NCBI GenBank assembly: GCA_029582155.1
Contig: CM055905.1
Coordinates: forward strand, 66,483,356 to 66,547,355
Reading direction: 5' to 3'
DNA length: 64,000 nt
Source: Panopea generosa
Taxonomy: Eukaryota > Mollusca > Bivalvia > Adapedonta > Hiatellidae
Shown: in pieces, positions 20,355-31,114 of the stretch
How positions within the stretch are numbered: position 1 is the stretch's first letter
How the letters are laid out: each line of letters begins with the position of its first letter
The notes under the pieces: generated by a model
The model's database searches: none
What the model was told of the DNA's origin: nothing
Seen by the model: the letters and a program-made list of their open reading frames with translations, nothing else
Made by a program: the position numbers and the translations under genes

Positions 20355-21728
20355 GAATAGTGACAGTAACCTGCATACAGTAGCCAGTATAGTGACAGTA
20401 ACCTGCATACAATAGCCTGTCTAGTGACAGTAACCTGCATACAGTAGCCAGTCTAATGACAGTAACCTGCATACAGTATCCCGTCTGGTGACAGTAACCT
20501 GCATACAAAAGCTAGTCTAGTGACATTAACCTGCATAAAGTAGTATTTCTAGTGACAGTAACCTGCATACAGTAACCAGTCTAGTGACAGTAACCTGCAT
20601 ACAGTAGCCATTCTAATGACAGTAACCTGCATACAGTAGCCTGTCTAGTGACAGTAACCTGCATACAGTAGCCCGTCTTATGACAGTAACCTGCATACAG
20701 TAGCCCGTCTAGTGACAGTAACCTGCATACAAAAGTCAGTCTAATGACAGTAACCTGCATACAGTAGCCCGTCTAGTGACAGTAACCTGCATACAGTAGC
20801 CTGTCTAGTGACAGTAACCTGCATACAGTAGCCTGTCTAGTGACAGTAACCTGCATACAGTAGCCCGTCTAATGACAGTAACCTGCATAAAGAAGCCAGT
20901 CTAGGGACAGTTACCTGCATACAGTAGCCAATCTAGTGACAGTAACCTGCATACAGTAGCCTGTCTAGAGACAGTAACCCAATATAGTGACAGTAACCTG
21001 CATACAGTAGCCTGTCTAGTGACAGTAACCTGCATACAAAAGCCAGTCTAGTGACAGTAACCTGCATAAAGTAGTATTTCTAGTGACAATAACCTGCATG
21101 CAGTAGCCAGTCTAATGACAGTAACCTGCATACAGTAGCCAGTCTAGTGACAGTAACCTGCATACAGTAGCCAGTCTAGTGACAGTAACCTGCATACAGT
21201 AGCCAGTCTAGTGACAGTAACCTGCATACAGTAGCAAGTCTAATGACAGTAACCTGCATACAGTAGCCAGTCTAATGACAGTCACCTGCATACAGTAGCC
21301 AGTCTAGTGACAGTAGCCTGCATACAGTAGCCAGTCTAGTGACAGTAGCCTGCATACAGTAGCCAGTCTAATGACAGAAACCTGCATACAGTAGCTAGTC
21401 TATTGACAGTAACCTGCATACAGTAGCCAGTCTAGTGACAGTAACCTGCATACAGTACCCAATCTAGTGACAGTAACCTGCATACAGTAGCCAGTCTAAT
21501 GACAGTAACCTGCATACAGTAGCCAGTCTAGTGACAGTAACCTGCATACAGTGGCCAATCTAGTGACAGTAACCTGCATACAGTAGCCTGTCTAGTGACA
21601 GTAACCCAATCTAGTGACAGTAACCTGCATACAGTAGCCTGTCTAGTGACAGTAACCTGCATACAAAAGCCAGTCTAGTGACAGTAACCTGCATAAAGTA
21701 GTATTTCTAGTGACAGTAACCTGCAGAC
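20355..21728. repeat. 32-bp minisatellite, about 43 units
   Basis: Unit AGTGACAGTAACCTGCATAC-AGTAGCCAGTCT. Frequent variants are GCCTGTCT, GCCCGTCT, AATGACAG. Rare variant units (CATACAAAAGCCAGTCT then CATAAAGTAGTATTTCT) recur as a block near 20500, 21030 and 21660. Two units are shortened (20960-20990, 21595-21612). Confidence 0.92.
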
Positions 21729-21967
21729 GACGCTATTTTAAAATGAACTAGGCATTTTGTGTTTCAAATTGTGTATACATTTATTTTCTTGTTTCGAAGA
21801 ACGATTTTATAAAACGATATTGTAATAGGTACCGGCACAAGCGTTACACAGAACATGGTGATGTTAATTAAATTGATTGATAATATACACTCAGCTTTAT
21901 AATAAATCTTACACTTTTTATTTCACTAGTATGTCAAAGATTGATAAAGGTAAATCAATGATTAAAA

Positions 21968-22165
21968 TGCGTCGGTAATGTAGTGGATAAGAGTGTTGGC
22001 CGCTCATACCAAATTTGCCGGTTCGATCCTCCTCTTAACCTATTGCCTCTCATAAAACAGCACTCAGTACTGGTTCTTCCCAAGAAGCGGACTCGAGAGC
22101 GGTTCACATAAGCTCCGAGCTTTCATCGCAACCGAACTAAAATAAATAAGTTTGAACTAAATCAA
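21968..22165 (+). mobile_element. tRNA-derived SINE, head variant sharing the family III tail
   Basis: A-box-like ATGTAGTGGATAAGAGTGTT, B-box CCGGTTCGATCCTCC, then CAGTACTGGTTCTTCCCAAG, and a tail AAAATAAATAAGTTTGAACT like family III. It lies about 280 bp beyond the GT31 stop, in the opposite orientation. Confidence 0.65.
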
Positions 22166-22445
22166 TGATTTTTTTACACATAACAAGATTTTTATAAAAC
22201 AAAATAATAAAATGTTAAAACATATCAAACATTCATTCGTAGCGCTTTTACTTATTTTCTCTTAAAATTGACTTAGTTTATGTTTCACAGTCATAATCGC
22301 GTGTGGTCACTTACACAAGAGAAGTAAGTCCATGCACGCGCACTACATGTGTTTCTTGAACATTTCTTTAATACGGGTATTAGGAAAAACGAAATAGTTC
22401 GTGGTCACTGCTTCAGGTAAGTATATTACATTGTTTAATGTTAGT

Positions 22446-23711
22446 TTACGAGGCATCATGCTGTAGGCTCTTTTCAACATGTTTAACCTTTGTAGAAATA
22501 TATGGTGTGTTGCCGAATGTAATTACAGAAGAATAAGACGTTTTGAGAGAAAGTAGCCATATTTTCTTCATCATTTCAGTCACAGACCGTGACCAAAAGT
22601 CTGTCACCTTAGCATTACCATCTGACGCTCGCATCATTACTGCCATATAATCAGTTCTACAAAAATTTGTGTTCTTTTTCTGACTGCATTCAATTACCGT
22701 TTGACCATTCCCTAAAATATATTTATTGATCGGTCTTATTTCAAGTCCAACCATGTAGGGCACTATTGAAAATAGAAGAACATCATCCATGTGTATAAAG
22801 TCAACATCTGAAGCAACAACGTAAAGATCTTGTAGTCTAATGGTCGGAAGTATCACTAACAATCCTTTACAAATTGGGAGAGGGTATGTCTTCATTCCAG
22901 GAAATTGACTTGCGTCTAGCTTCCATCGACCTTGTCTGTAAATAGGTAATGAAGGTCCCACTTTCTCGCACCATACAGATTTATTAGACGTTCTCATTTC
23001 ACTGTCGGTTGAAAGCATTTTCATTAATTGAAACACGTCAAGATGTACGTCATCATCCACTTTCACAACACGTTTTGCATTAAAACAGTGTTCTAAAACC
23101 CATCTGAATCCCAGCATTCCTTTATACGTAAGATTGTAGTAATTGTCTACGAAGCTCCCTTGTACGATGTCCCCAAAGGTAAGTTGTTCTTTTAGAACAC
23201 GGTCTTGTGTTGTAGATTTTTCAGTCTTTCCTAATAAGAACACAACTCTCATTTCATGTTTATCAAATAATTTCTGATCAGCCCACGTGTTCCTAAGGGC
23301 TGTCCGTCGTGCGTGGTAATCGACACCACTGTTTACCAACACAACAAAACTTACATTTCCCCTACATTTCTCTGTATTTGGGATAATGAAAGGCCATCGA
23401 TGATAATCTTTAATTTTTGTTGCATCTGTTGAGATTTTCCGAATGAAAATAGGATTGAGAAGTTCGTGCTTCTTCGGAATATCATAATTTCTTGTCATGT
23501 TTCGCCCTTTGTGACGTTCGTACTTTGAACAGTTACGTTGAAGTGTAAACTTCAGATTACCAGTGTTGTCGGGACCATTTTGTATTTCACATATAACAGA
23601 TCCACGGAGGCTTCTTTTTATAATATTGGTCCGTATTATGAATACAATGACGCCCACAAACACGAAACACCCAAACATCAATAATCCAACGAATGTATGC
23701 TTTAACTTCAT
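22446..23711 (-). CDS. Beta-1,3-galactosyltransferase-like protein (GT31), single coding exon, 421 aa
   Basis: Predicted Golgi type II glycosyltransferase adding Gal or GlcNAc in beta-1,3 linkage. ATG lies directly after an acceptor (TTCATTTCAG|ATGAAG), so I start there and not at the in-frame ATG 41 codons upstream, which belongs to the intron and a G-run. Seen: anchor at residues about 6-27; RRTALRNTW; VVFLLGKT; then EQLTFGDIVQGSFVDNYYNL with TYKGMLGFRWV; the DDD metal motif in VVKVDDDVHLD; and FPGMKTYPLPICKG. Length suits the family (about 310-430). Odd: the usual GYVLS after the PYC-type loop reads LLVIL here, and the usual E-D-V-x-x-G motif reads DDVLLF. It may therefore have changed acceptor use or low activity. 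A possible poly(A) signal ATTAAA lies about 75 nt after the stop (22372-22367). The exact enzyme activity is unknown. Confidence 0.92.
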   Translation of the reverse strand: MKLKHTFVGLLMFGCFVFVGVIVFIIRTNIIKRSLRGSVICEIQNGPDNTGNLKFTLQRNCSKYERHKGRNMTRNYDIPKKHELLNPIFIRKISTDATKIKDYHRWPFIIPNTEKCRGNVSFVVLVNSGVDYHARRTALRNTWADQKLFDKHEMRVVFLLGKTEKSTTQDRVLKEQLTFGDIVQGSFVDNYYNLTYKGMLGFRWVLEHCFNAKRVVKVDDDVHLDVFQLMKMLSTDSEMRTSNKSVWCEKVGPSLPIYRQGRWKLDASQFPGMKTYPLPICKGLLVILPTIRLQDLYVVASDVDFIHMDDVLLFSIVPYMVGLEIRPINKYILGNGQTVIECSQKKNTNFCRTDYMAVMMRASDGNAKVTDFWSRSVTEMMKKIWLLSLKTSYSSVITFGNTPYISTKVKHVEKSLQHDAS

Positions 23712-23829
23712 CTGAAATGAATAATGGCAATGGCCAATTATACAAAACGCATAAAAATGTGAAAATAAATAAAGAGTTACGAAATAAGCTTTCATAATAT
23801 ACTGAGCCCCCCCCCCCCCCCCCCCACAC

Positions 23830-24050
23830 CCCAAACCCGCTCCCCTGTTCCCTGGATCTCTTTAAGTAATGGTCATTGTTCCCCAGATCCCCAAAAGTAT
23901 TTGCCAAATTTCCCCAAAAGTAAATTTAAAAGATCTTTAAAATTAGAACATTGATCCCTGGATCCCTGAAAGTAATGTCCAGTGTTCCCCAGATCTCTTA
24001 CAACAATAATTTGCCATGTTCCCCAGATCTTCAAACCCCCTGGGAGGGCC
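23830..24050. repeat. About 110-bp repeat, two units, upstream of the GT31 coding exon
   Basis: CCCTGGATCTCTTTAAGTAA ... TGTTCCCCAGATCCCC and CCCTGGATCCCTGAAAGTAA ... TGTTCCCCAGATCTC, preceded by a run of 19 C at 23807-23825. Confidence 0.7.
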
Positions 24051-24284
24051 TTTATACCTATGGACTGGCTCTGATAGTCTCATGGCAGGTTGAAAAGCAG
24101 AAAATCAATTATTCTACTTTGCAAGCAGAATGGTATGTTGTCATTCTGTATTTTTCTGTTCTGTGGTCAAATTTAATTCAATAGTAAGATAACGAGAAGA
24201 CTTCAAATACGATTGCAATCGACTGTTACACCATCAGAGAAGTATATCAGCAATTTTTCAAAAAATTAAAATTGGCTTAAACAT

Positions 24285-24830
24285 TGTTCTATTATATCAT
24301 GCCTTTATACATCCATTGGCCCCGTATTGCCAAAAGGATATCTAATTAAACATGTCAAAATGATACATTGAAAATGCATATCCTAACTTGGGCTACGCGC
24401 CTATGCTAGACTAAAAGAAATTTCCCGCTTAAAATTGCAACATATTTTACGACGTATTAAATGTCAGAGTAATGTGTTTCATTTTACGCTGTAAAATTTG
24501 TTTTATCTTAGAAAGAATCCGAATGACGTTGTGAATGTCGTCAAGGAGTGTCTATTTTTAGAATGGGGATTTCGTTTCATGCAACTCCTATTGAATATCG
24601 ACGTTGTCATATTTTTGAGGATTTGATTTACCAAACCGTTCGAATTCTATTTATTTATGATACTGTGATGTTTTATATTCATTTTAATATTCATGGACTT
24701 CAAGTGAAATGTTACATATGTGCAGTGGTGCTCCGATTGTCTCAGTATATCGATAAGTTTGAGTTGAAGAGACTTTTTCGGTTATTTTCTTACACCTTTT
24801 AATACATCTGATAGCTTTTTTCTTCATAAA
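24285..24830 (+). mobile_element. Dispersed repeat family C, longest copy
   Basis: Includes a left part absent from 12.1 kb (GGCCCCGTATTGCCAAAAGG), then TGGGCTACGCGCCTATGCTA, TTTCCCGCTTAAAATTGCAA, AATGACGTTGTGAATGTCGT, GGGGATTTCGTTTCATGCAA, and GATACTGTGATGTTTTATAT. Confidence 0.65.
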
Positions 24831-25134
24831 AATGTTTCACAAAATATTGGCATATTTTCCCCACCCACTCTAAAACTTACTAGATACGACATTTAAATGT
24901 TCCGAGAGAGTTCCAAGGTGCCGCCATCAGTAGGGGCACCCTCTCCCACACTTTCTCGCCAAGGTCTTGGTTCTCAGCGCATGATGTATTGGGTTTGCAA
25001 ACCCGTTGACGTTCGCTTTTTAATATATCTTACAGTTTGTTTCCTCTTAAGTTTGAACATCGCAATAATAGTTCTGGTACAAATTCTATAATTTCATATA
25101 TGTCAAAAATTGCATTTACTTTACTCAAATATGA

Positions 25135-25265
25135 CCGAAAAAAAAAAACATTTAAAAGGAATTTATCAGTATTTTTCAAAATTTTAAAATTGCCTAAAAT
25201 ATATATTTTTTCCAGTATATCATGCCGATAAATATTCACTGACCCCGTATTGCCAAATATATACT
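25135..25265 (+). mobile_element. Family C left-end fragment
   Basis: TTTTCAAAATTTTAAAATTG, CCAGTATATCATGCCGATAA, CTGACCCCGTATTGCCAAAT match the left part of the copy at 24.3 kb. Confidence 0.5.
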
Positions 25266-25521
25266 GAACCAAAATAGAAACTTTCGCTTAGTTTGAATGT
25301 GAATATTTTGTTAACATTTAACTAAATTTGGCTGAAATCTTCTGTTTGTTGTATAAGTATGCCTTATCAATCTACTGAAATAGCTAAATTGGACAGAAAT
25401 TATCAGTTTTATTGTTTGATTTGAATTTAAAACAGGAAGGAATGGATTTCAAAATCGGGTTATCAGTAGCGTGTGTTGCCGCCGCGTGCAATGATGACTG
25501 TTGACAGCGACGTCGCATTGA

Positions 25522-25597
25522 GAGCACAAGCTTGTTTATGTTAGCCTATGGGATAACAAAATATCCCACAGGCTGACATAAACAAGCTTGTTTTATT
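25522..25597. repeat. Near-perfect hairpin, arms of about 28 bp
   Basis: AAGCTTGTTTATGTTAGCCT then ATGGGATA faces TATCCCACAGGCTGACATAA then ACAAGCTT, with an 8-bp loop. It could be a minimal MITE. Confidence 0.75.
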
Positions 25598-25639
25598 AAA
25601 AATATTTTAGGGAGAAGGGACGTACGCCGTTTTTTTTAA

Positions 25640-25920
25640 AGAGTAGATCCGCCATTTATACAGATTACACTTAATAAAAAAGTGTTTCATCTTAGAAGAG
25701 TTCGAATGACGTCAAGCAGTATTTATGTGCTGTTTATTTTTAGGATGGGATTTACCACTCCAATTTTAGTATAAATTTTGTCACGTTTTGGTGATTTGTC
25801 ATCCAAAACCATTCGAATTTGATTTATAAGTGATAATGATATGCTTTTTATCCGTTTAATTTTTTTTTTATTATTTTTAAGACATTTCTAGCATGTTTTC
25901 CTGATATACTCCCTTTAAAA
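25640..25920 (+). mobile_element. Family C right-part copy
   Basis: GTTTCATCTTAGAAGAGTTC, GAATGACGTCAAGCAGTATT, GTCACGTTTTGGTGATTTGT, TGATAATGATATGCTTTTTA, CCTGATATACTCCC. Confidence 0.6.
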
Positions 25921-26409
25921 CTTGTGGATTCGAAATACGTCGTTTCGCTATTTCTTCCTTCATGTTTATGTTTTACAATATACACACGTGCATGTTGCCG
26001 TATTTGTAAGAAAATGTCTGACGAGGATATTTTTATTTGCAACCTCTTTTATGATGTGATGACGGGAGAAGAGCAAGGTTTAATGATACATATACAAGGT
26101 AAGCCGAGCTACTGGCATTTCTAATACAATGTCCGCTGTTGTAACATCGTCTCTATGTATGTATTTTTCGATATATTTTCGAATTGATTATCAATCTGAT
26201 TAAAATACACGATCTTCATAGGTGCCAGCGAAGCGTTCTTAAGGATAAGATTTTAATGAGATTGAATTGGCTACAGTCTTGCACTCTGTATATCGTAAAT
26301 ATACAATATCTTAATATACATATTTCACATATTTTACTATTGTTTGTATGCAGACAGCCTAAATGCATACAATGACAGGTTGTTATACGTACGTGTTTAA
26401 GTGTTTCGC

Positions 26410-26650
26410 TAAGGCCATCCTTAAAAAAATACTTGTTTGCTGTGCTCCACACTCAGTATTCTTCACGTGGGTAGGTAGGTAGCTTTTTTTGTTTGCCAAA
26501 TTTTGATTTTGCATAGTCATTTTAAAGAAAAATAGACAGCAATCATGAAAATAAATTAAACAATTTGAAACTCAATAAAAAAGTTTGGGTAGCTGCAATT
26601 TTGAGTGAGTAGGTAGGAGCAAACAATTTAGTTTTTAAGGACGGCCTTAA
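26410..26650. mobile_element. MITE with about 20-bp inverted ends
   Basis: TAAGGCCATCCTTAAAAAAA at the left and TTTTTAAGGACGGCCTTAA at the right. Inside, GTGGGTAGGTAGGTAGC and GTGAGTAGGTAGGAGC repeat each other. Confidence 0.65.
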
Positions 26651-27124
26651 AACACACGCTAAAGTTCAGCGCTGGGACGACTATCTTCAGCAGATATAAG
26701 ATGGGCGTGTATTTGAATATGCGTCATTCATATTTTTGTTCGACATTTATCATCACGCTTTAGGCCTAACTGATATTCAGAAGGTTTACAAGTTATGTAA
26801 TTCAAAGTTTACCTTTTTAATTTATTAAACATTATCATTGCACAAACGCAAGCAAAATAAATCAAGGTAAATTTAGACTAAAGTACTGAGTCTAGCAAGA
26901 ATTAAAAAAAATCCAAAAAAAAAAAAAAAAAAAACCCCTCATTTTCTTGCTAGGCTCCGTACCCCTGTGGACTGAACAAGACAATGTGTATTGCATACTC
27001 GTATTGCAAGGTCTTTTTTTCAGACAATGACACCGATTAGACAATATTGATGACGTTGTTACAATCCTGAATTGAAATACTGTACATTAAGTGATCCAAA
27101 TTCAGACTGTTGATGTCGTTTTAG

Positions 27125-27228
27125 GACTACACCATCATCGGATACCCCCGGCTGTCAATTCCGATATTCTCCATCCATCTCAGAGAGTATCGTAATGGAT
27201 TACCCGTGGGTATTCGACGATGGGACGA
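27125..27228. mobile_element. Miniature relative of the 32.9-kb MITE (ends only)
   Basis: CATCATCGGATACCCCCGGC, ATTCCGATATTCTCCATCCA and GAGAGTATCGTAATGGATTA, CCCGTGGGTATTCGACGATG. Two short arms face each other with almost no interior. Confidence 0.6.
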
Positions 27229-27239
27229 TGGGTTTCATA

Positions 27240-27465
27240 CTTAAGTTTAAACTTATTTATTTTATTTTATTTGTGAAACAAGTAAAAACAACTTAGACAA
27301 ATCACGCTCGAAGTCATCCTGGGCAGAACCAGTACTAAGCATATGCGGAAAAGGTGTCTTGCTCAAGGACACCACACATAGCCGTGGCGGAGGATCGAAC
27401 CCACGACCATCTGCTTATGGGTTCGGTGCTCTACCACGCGCTCCACTATTTGCATAAGTTTCATG
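27240..27465 (-). mobile_element. SINE family III copy (tRNA-derived)
   Basis: Plus strand: tail TTTAAACTTATTTATTTTAT, body AGAACCAGTACTAAGCATAT and CTTGCTCAAGGACACCACAC, B-box complement AGGATCGAACCCACGACC, A-box side GGTGCTCTACCACGCGCTCC. Confidence 0.75.
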
Positions 27466-28309
27466 GGTTTCATTATTTGAATTAATGCCTCTTGTGTTAT
27501 ACATGTATATCAAAAAGAATTGAAACAAACATTAAAACAACCAAACTACAACACTTTAAAAGTACGTAAGTGTTTAATAATTTACTTACAGCAGCTTTAC
27601 TTGTCCGGTATATCATACACAATAAATAAACGTTTTGTTTAAACTGTCTTTGTAATAGTTAAACCTTTCCCCACCAGTAAGCAAGTGTCGTTATAAAATC
27701 TGTCATAATGTCTCTATTCAGTATAAACGCCAGCGGCTCGCGGAGTGATATTTGTCACAATCACGTGACAAAATTCACATTTTGAAAAACATTTAGTGAA
27801 AAACACATGCCTTCTGGAAATGGTGAAAATAGTAGTTTTAACTGAAAGATCGGTAAAATTTGTTATTTTCTTTTGACACCATCAATTTCTTTTCAGGAAA
27901 ATATTTAACAGTTCTATACACAGTGTAAATCGAATCTTAAGTCCCCAATTTGCACCTTAAAATTTCACTTTTAAACATTTTTTTTTTTAAATCTGACCTT
28001 ATAAAGAGGAAAAATCACCAGGTAGATCAACATCTCGTGTAGCGACATGCAAAATATCATAAAAAAATATAAAAACATTTTTTGCCAAAATCCAGATTCA
28101 TTACTATTAAACTTAAGAATTATTAATTGAGCGATCATTGAAAAATCGACTCACTCTATAAAAAACTTTATTTAGATATAGAATTATTCAATTAAGATTA
28201 ATTGGGATGGATTGTGCACAAATTGTCCATTCCGCCAATAAACACACTGATATCGATTATGCAAAGGCTTGGTCTTCTGGATCGAATGAAGTCGTAGTTT
28301 TCACTAGGT

Positions 28310-28765
28310 ATTAATTGCCAAAAAGATATATATTTAAACATGTCAAAATAATATATTATAAAGGGATTTCCTAACTTGGGCAACGCCCCTAGGTTAGACT
28401 AAAATAGATTTTCTACCTAAAATGTCAACATATTTTGTGACGTATTAAATGAGACACGTGATTTCAATTTGATGTCAATTTGATCCGTATTACAGATTTG
28501 CACGTAATCAAAATTGTTTCATCTTAAAGAGTCAGAATGACGATACGAAGGTCGTTAAACATTATTTAAGTGCTGTCTATTTTAGGACGGGGATTTCATT
28601 TCAAGTTTACTGCTCCAATTTACATAAATTGTCGATTTTGTTACGTTTTGGGTGAATTTGACATACTAAACTATTTGGTATATATATATTAATGATAATG
28701 AGATGCTTTTTATCCATTTTGATAATCGATTGATTTTTTAAGAGATTTATGGCGTTTTACACTCC
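28310..28765 (+). mobile_element. Family C copy
   Basis: TTGGGCAACGCCCCTAGGTT, CAATTTGATCCGTATTACAG, GACGATACGAAGGTCGTTAA, GGACGGGGATTTCATTTCAA, GATAATGAGATGCTTTTTAT. Confidence 0.65.
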
Positions 28766-28934
28766 CTTTAAATAAGAAAATGTCATACTGCAAGTGGAGA
28801 TTTAAATATAAAGGTTAGAGATAACACAATGTACTAAAAACATCTATATAGATAATAAATATCTATTATATATATAATACAAGCAGATGGTCTAAAAGTG
28901 CAGACTTCATTAGGCTGTTCTTAAAAATATTGGT

Positions 28935-28984
28935 TGTTAATAGATCTGATTTTGGGAGATATCAGGTTCCGGGATAGACTATGA
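28935..28984 (-). mobile_element. MITE family B end fragment
   Basis: About 50 bp: AGATCTGATTTTGGGAGATA then CAGGTTCCGGGATAGACTAT, the left end of the family in reverse. Confidence 0.55.
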
Positions 28985-29050
28985 AACCATTTAGAGTGCA
29001 ATAAAGTCACAAGTGTTAAATGTAAATTCATCGCTCAAGATAAACAGATA

Positions 29051-29231
29051 AGGCCGTTATAAAATAATTGCTAGATTATCATCCAAATTTTTCTTAAAAA
29101 CGGGGAGTGCGGGAAGATGTTTTTTTTTAATTTTTGAAGTTTTTAAAAAATAAATATGTAAAGGGTCGGGGTGGCATGAAAATTAGGGGGCTGGTGGTGA
29201 TGATAATCTAGTAATTGATTTATTATGGCCT
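29051..29231. mobile_element. Palindromic MITE family A copy
   Basis: Left end AGGCCGTTATAAAATAATTG then CTAGATTATCATCC; right end GATGATAATCTAGTAATTG then ATTTATTATGGCCTAA. Terminal inverted repeats are about 35 bp. The interior is T- and A-rich with GGGTCGGGGTGGCATGAAAA. Confidence 0.75.
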
Positions 29232-29464
29232 AACATTCTTTCCCTAAAAGTCTCTCTATCTATAGTCGTGTATATAAGAACGACAATAGTGTGGTCTAGC
29301 TATATGTTTAGTCTATGGCTATGACTTCAATACTTTATATGAGAAAGTTTGCCACGGCTCTACTCAGATTCATTCCGAGGTCTTCCTTAACCTATAAAAA
29401 CAGGATATGCCGTATATAATCTTCCATGTGTAAAAAATCATTCTCTTCAAAACTGCATTGGTGT

Positions 29465-29860
29465 TAGTCTTGATCATATGCGACACTTGTTTTTCTAAAA
29501 GACAAACGTCTTGAAAAGTTTGCTCGAGAATAAAATCATTTTTATTTAGCGGAAATCAAATAACGTTTCGGACTACCTTGGAGATTGCCGTAGTATTTCA
29601 AAGGAGTATCGGTTGGATGTTTATTTCTATATTCATTATTTTTATATTATTAGATATTTTCTATGACAAAGATCTTGCACAAGATAACTGCCATGATTTG
29701 CATCCGAAAAATATTTTTAAATTTTATTATAACATAACCATTTCAGAGGTGTGTTTGTTTCAGCCAATCAGATCTTACTTCTAGGTCCAAGCGATTCTTT
29801 TGCACAACTTGTCAAGACGTTTGTCTTTTAGAAAACAAGCGTCGCATATGATCAAGACTA
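29465..29860. mobile_element. MITE with long (about 55 bp) terminal inverted repeats
   Basis: TAGTCTTGATCATATGCGAC ... GACAAACGTCTTGAAAAGTT at the left, and ACAACTTGTCAAGACGTTTG ... GTCGCATATGATCAAGACTA at the right. A 68-codon open frame (29578-29784) fills the interior, but nothing in it is recognisable, so I do not call it a gene. Confidence 0.75.
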
Positions 29861-29993
29861 CTCTCGTGTGTAAATATATAACAGTTTACTACACATAAAT
29901 ATAATTTATACTAAGGAAAGACAAGATAACTCCCAACACACAGATGATACATATTCCATATAATGTTACATGATTTTACTGGCATCATTTCTC

Positions 29994-30182
29994 GTCTATC
30001 CCAGAACCTCATATCTCCCGAATCGGGTATATCACCCCTAATAAAAAAAGCAGGGAATTCCATGCCTGTCCCACAGTTCATAGCTGATGAACGTTTACTA
30101 AACCGTGATGTCATTCAAACTTTCCCTGAAGCAACGGACCAACCAACGTGTTCAAACTCATTGCTATGAAACGGACCGAATC
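29994..30182 (+). mobile_element. MITE family B copy, right end missing
   Basis: TATCCCAGAACCTCATATCT, GCAGGGAATTCCATGCCTGT, GTGATGTCATTCAAACTTTC, GAAACGGACCGAATC. The closing ACAGACTA is not present. Confidence 0.7.
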
Positions 30183-30944
30183 TGTTTGTGTAAGTTTTGT
30201 GTTGATGTTGGGACAACGTGTGGTTTCTATAAAAGATCAATTAAATTTCATTAACTTCACCATTCGTGACCACGTGAACATACCACTTGATGAAATTAAC
30301 ATGACTCAATTTGTCCACGATTGGTTAAACTGGTTATGTATACACTGTACGTCTGTCATTTCATAGTTAAAAATAGACTACAATGGAAAGGAGCTAAATA
30401 AGCTTGATGCTTTCGTTCTAATCATAATATTTGTTGTTACGCATGCGTAATAAATATAATGAATAAAACTTCTTATTATCTACTTATTACACAAAGTATT
30501 CATAAACATTAACTGTTGTTGTATTCATTTTATTTCACATCTAAATTATATCAATTAATCAGTATATAACATCTTCTGTCTACCCCTTCACAACATAGTT
30601 TATAAAATAATATTGTACGGAAACTGTATAGTTTACAAAATGACATGCTATTCTTATATTACATGGGTTTTCCCGCCTTCATACCTTCATTCTATTTATA
30701 ATATAAGTGTACAGTAACAGAGCATGCTGTAAAGATGATAGTAATCAGTTAATTAATGTCTTACCACGATATATTGTTGGATATCAATCTATCAATCGCA
30801 ACACCTAGTGTCAAGAGTCCCAGTTATCTACATTTCCCCTAACTGTTTTCTTATTCGTTCACTTATATCATCCAAAACATTCATGTCATTTCTTTAAACA
30901 ACACAGAAGATATGGAACATTCTAGTAAATGATGAGACAGTAAA

Positions 30945-30968
30945 TTTATTTTCACAAGCAGATTTATT
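30945..30968 (-). other. Probable poly(A) signals of the O-methyltransferase gene
   Basis: Two AATAAA hexamers in minus orientation, 18 bp apart, about 85-105 nt after the stop codon. This gives a 3' UTR of roughly 110-130 nt if they are used. Confidence 0.5.
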
Positions 30969-31051
30969 TCTGAAGCTTGGTGAGCACGCGGCCAGCTGCG
31001 ATATTTTTAAGAATACGAAAATGTCATACACAATGCATATCTGTATCAATA

Positions 31052-31114
31052 TCAGGCATAGACGTCTTCTTTTCGTCGGACAATGAACAATCCGTCCCTT
31101 ATAGGCACTAATAC
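31052..31114 (-). CDS. O-methyltransferase terminal exon
   Basis: The acceptor GTATTTGCAG precedes GTA TTA GTG. It encodes VLVPIRDGLFIVRRKEDVYA then TGA, the typical C-terminal strand of the family. AATAAA signals on the minus strand at 30968-30963 and 30950-30945 lie about 85-105 nt after the stop. Confidence 0.93.
   Translation of the reverse strand, partial: VLVPIRDGLFIVRRKEDVYA

Larger units (their letters stand above)
24831..27239. other. Intergenic, upstream of the GT31 gene
   Basis: Family C pieces, a hairpin, a MITE and an A20 run (26915-26935). No exon recognised. An untranslated first exon of the GT31 gene is expected somewhere here but cannot be placed. Confidence 0.45.
27466..31051. 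other. Intergenic between the GT31 and methyltransferase genes
   Basis: Family C, MITE A, the long-ended MITE and MITE B occupy 28.3-30.2 kb. The rest is plain AT-rich DNA. Confidence 0.45.

Noticed and set aside
20189-20440. Open frames of 66-83 codons overlapping the 32-bp array
   Set aside because: Half array, half plain DNA; Cys/Tyr-rich by composition only.
20355-21728. CRISPR-like array
   Set aside because: Units are joined head to tail without unique spacers, the host is a eukaryote, and no cas genes are present. The same applies to the 29-, 34-, 52- and 56-bp arrays.
23712-23834. N-terminal extension of the GT31 protein beginning in a Gly run
   Set aside because: Read from intron and a C homopolymer; a good acceptor (TTCATTTCAG) sits directly before the ATG that starts the membrane anchor.
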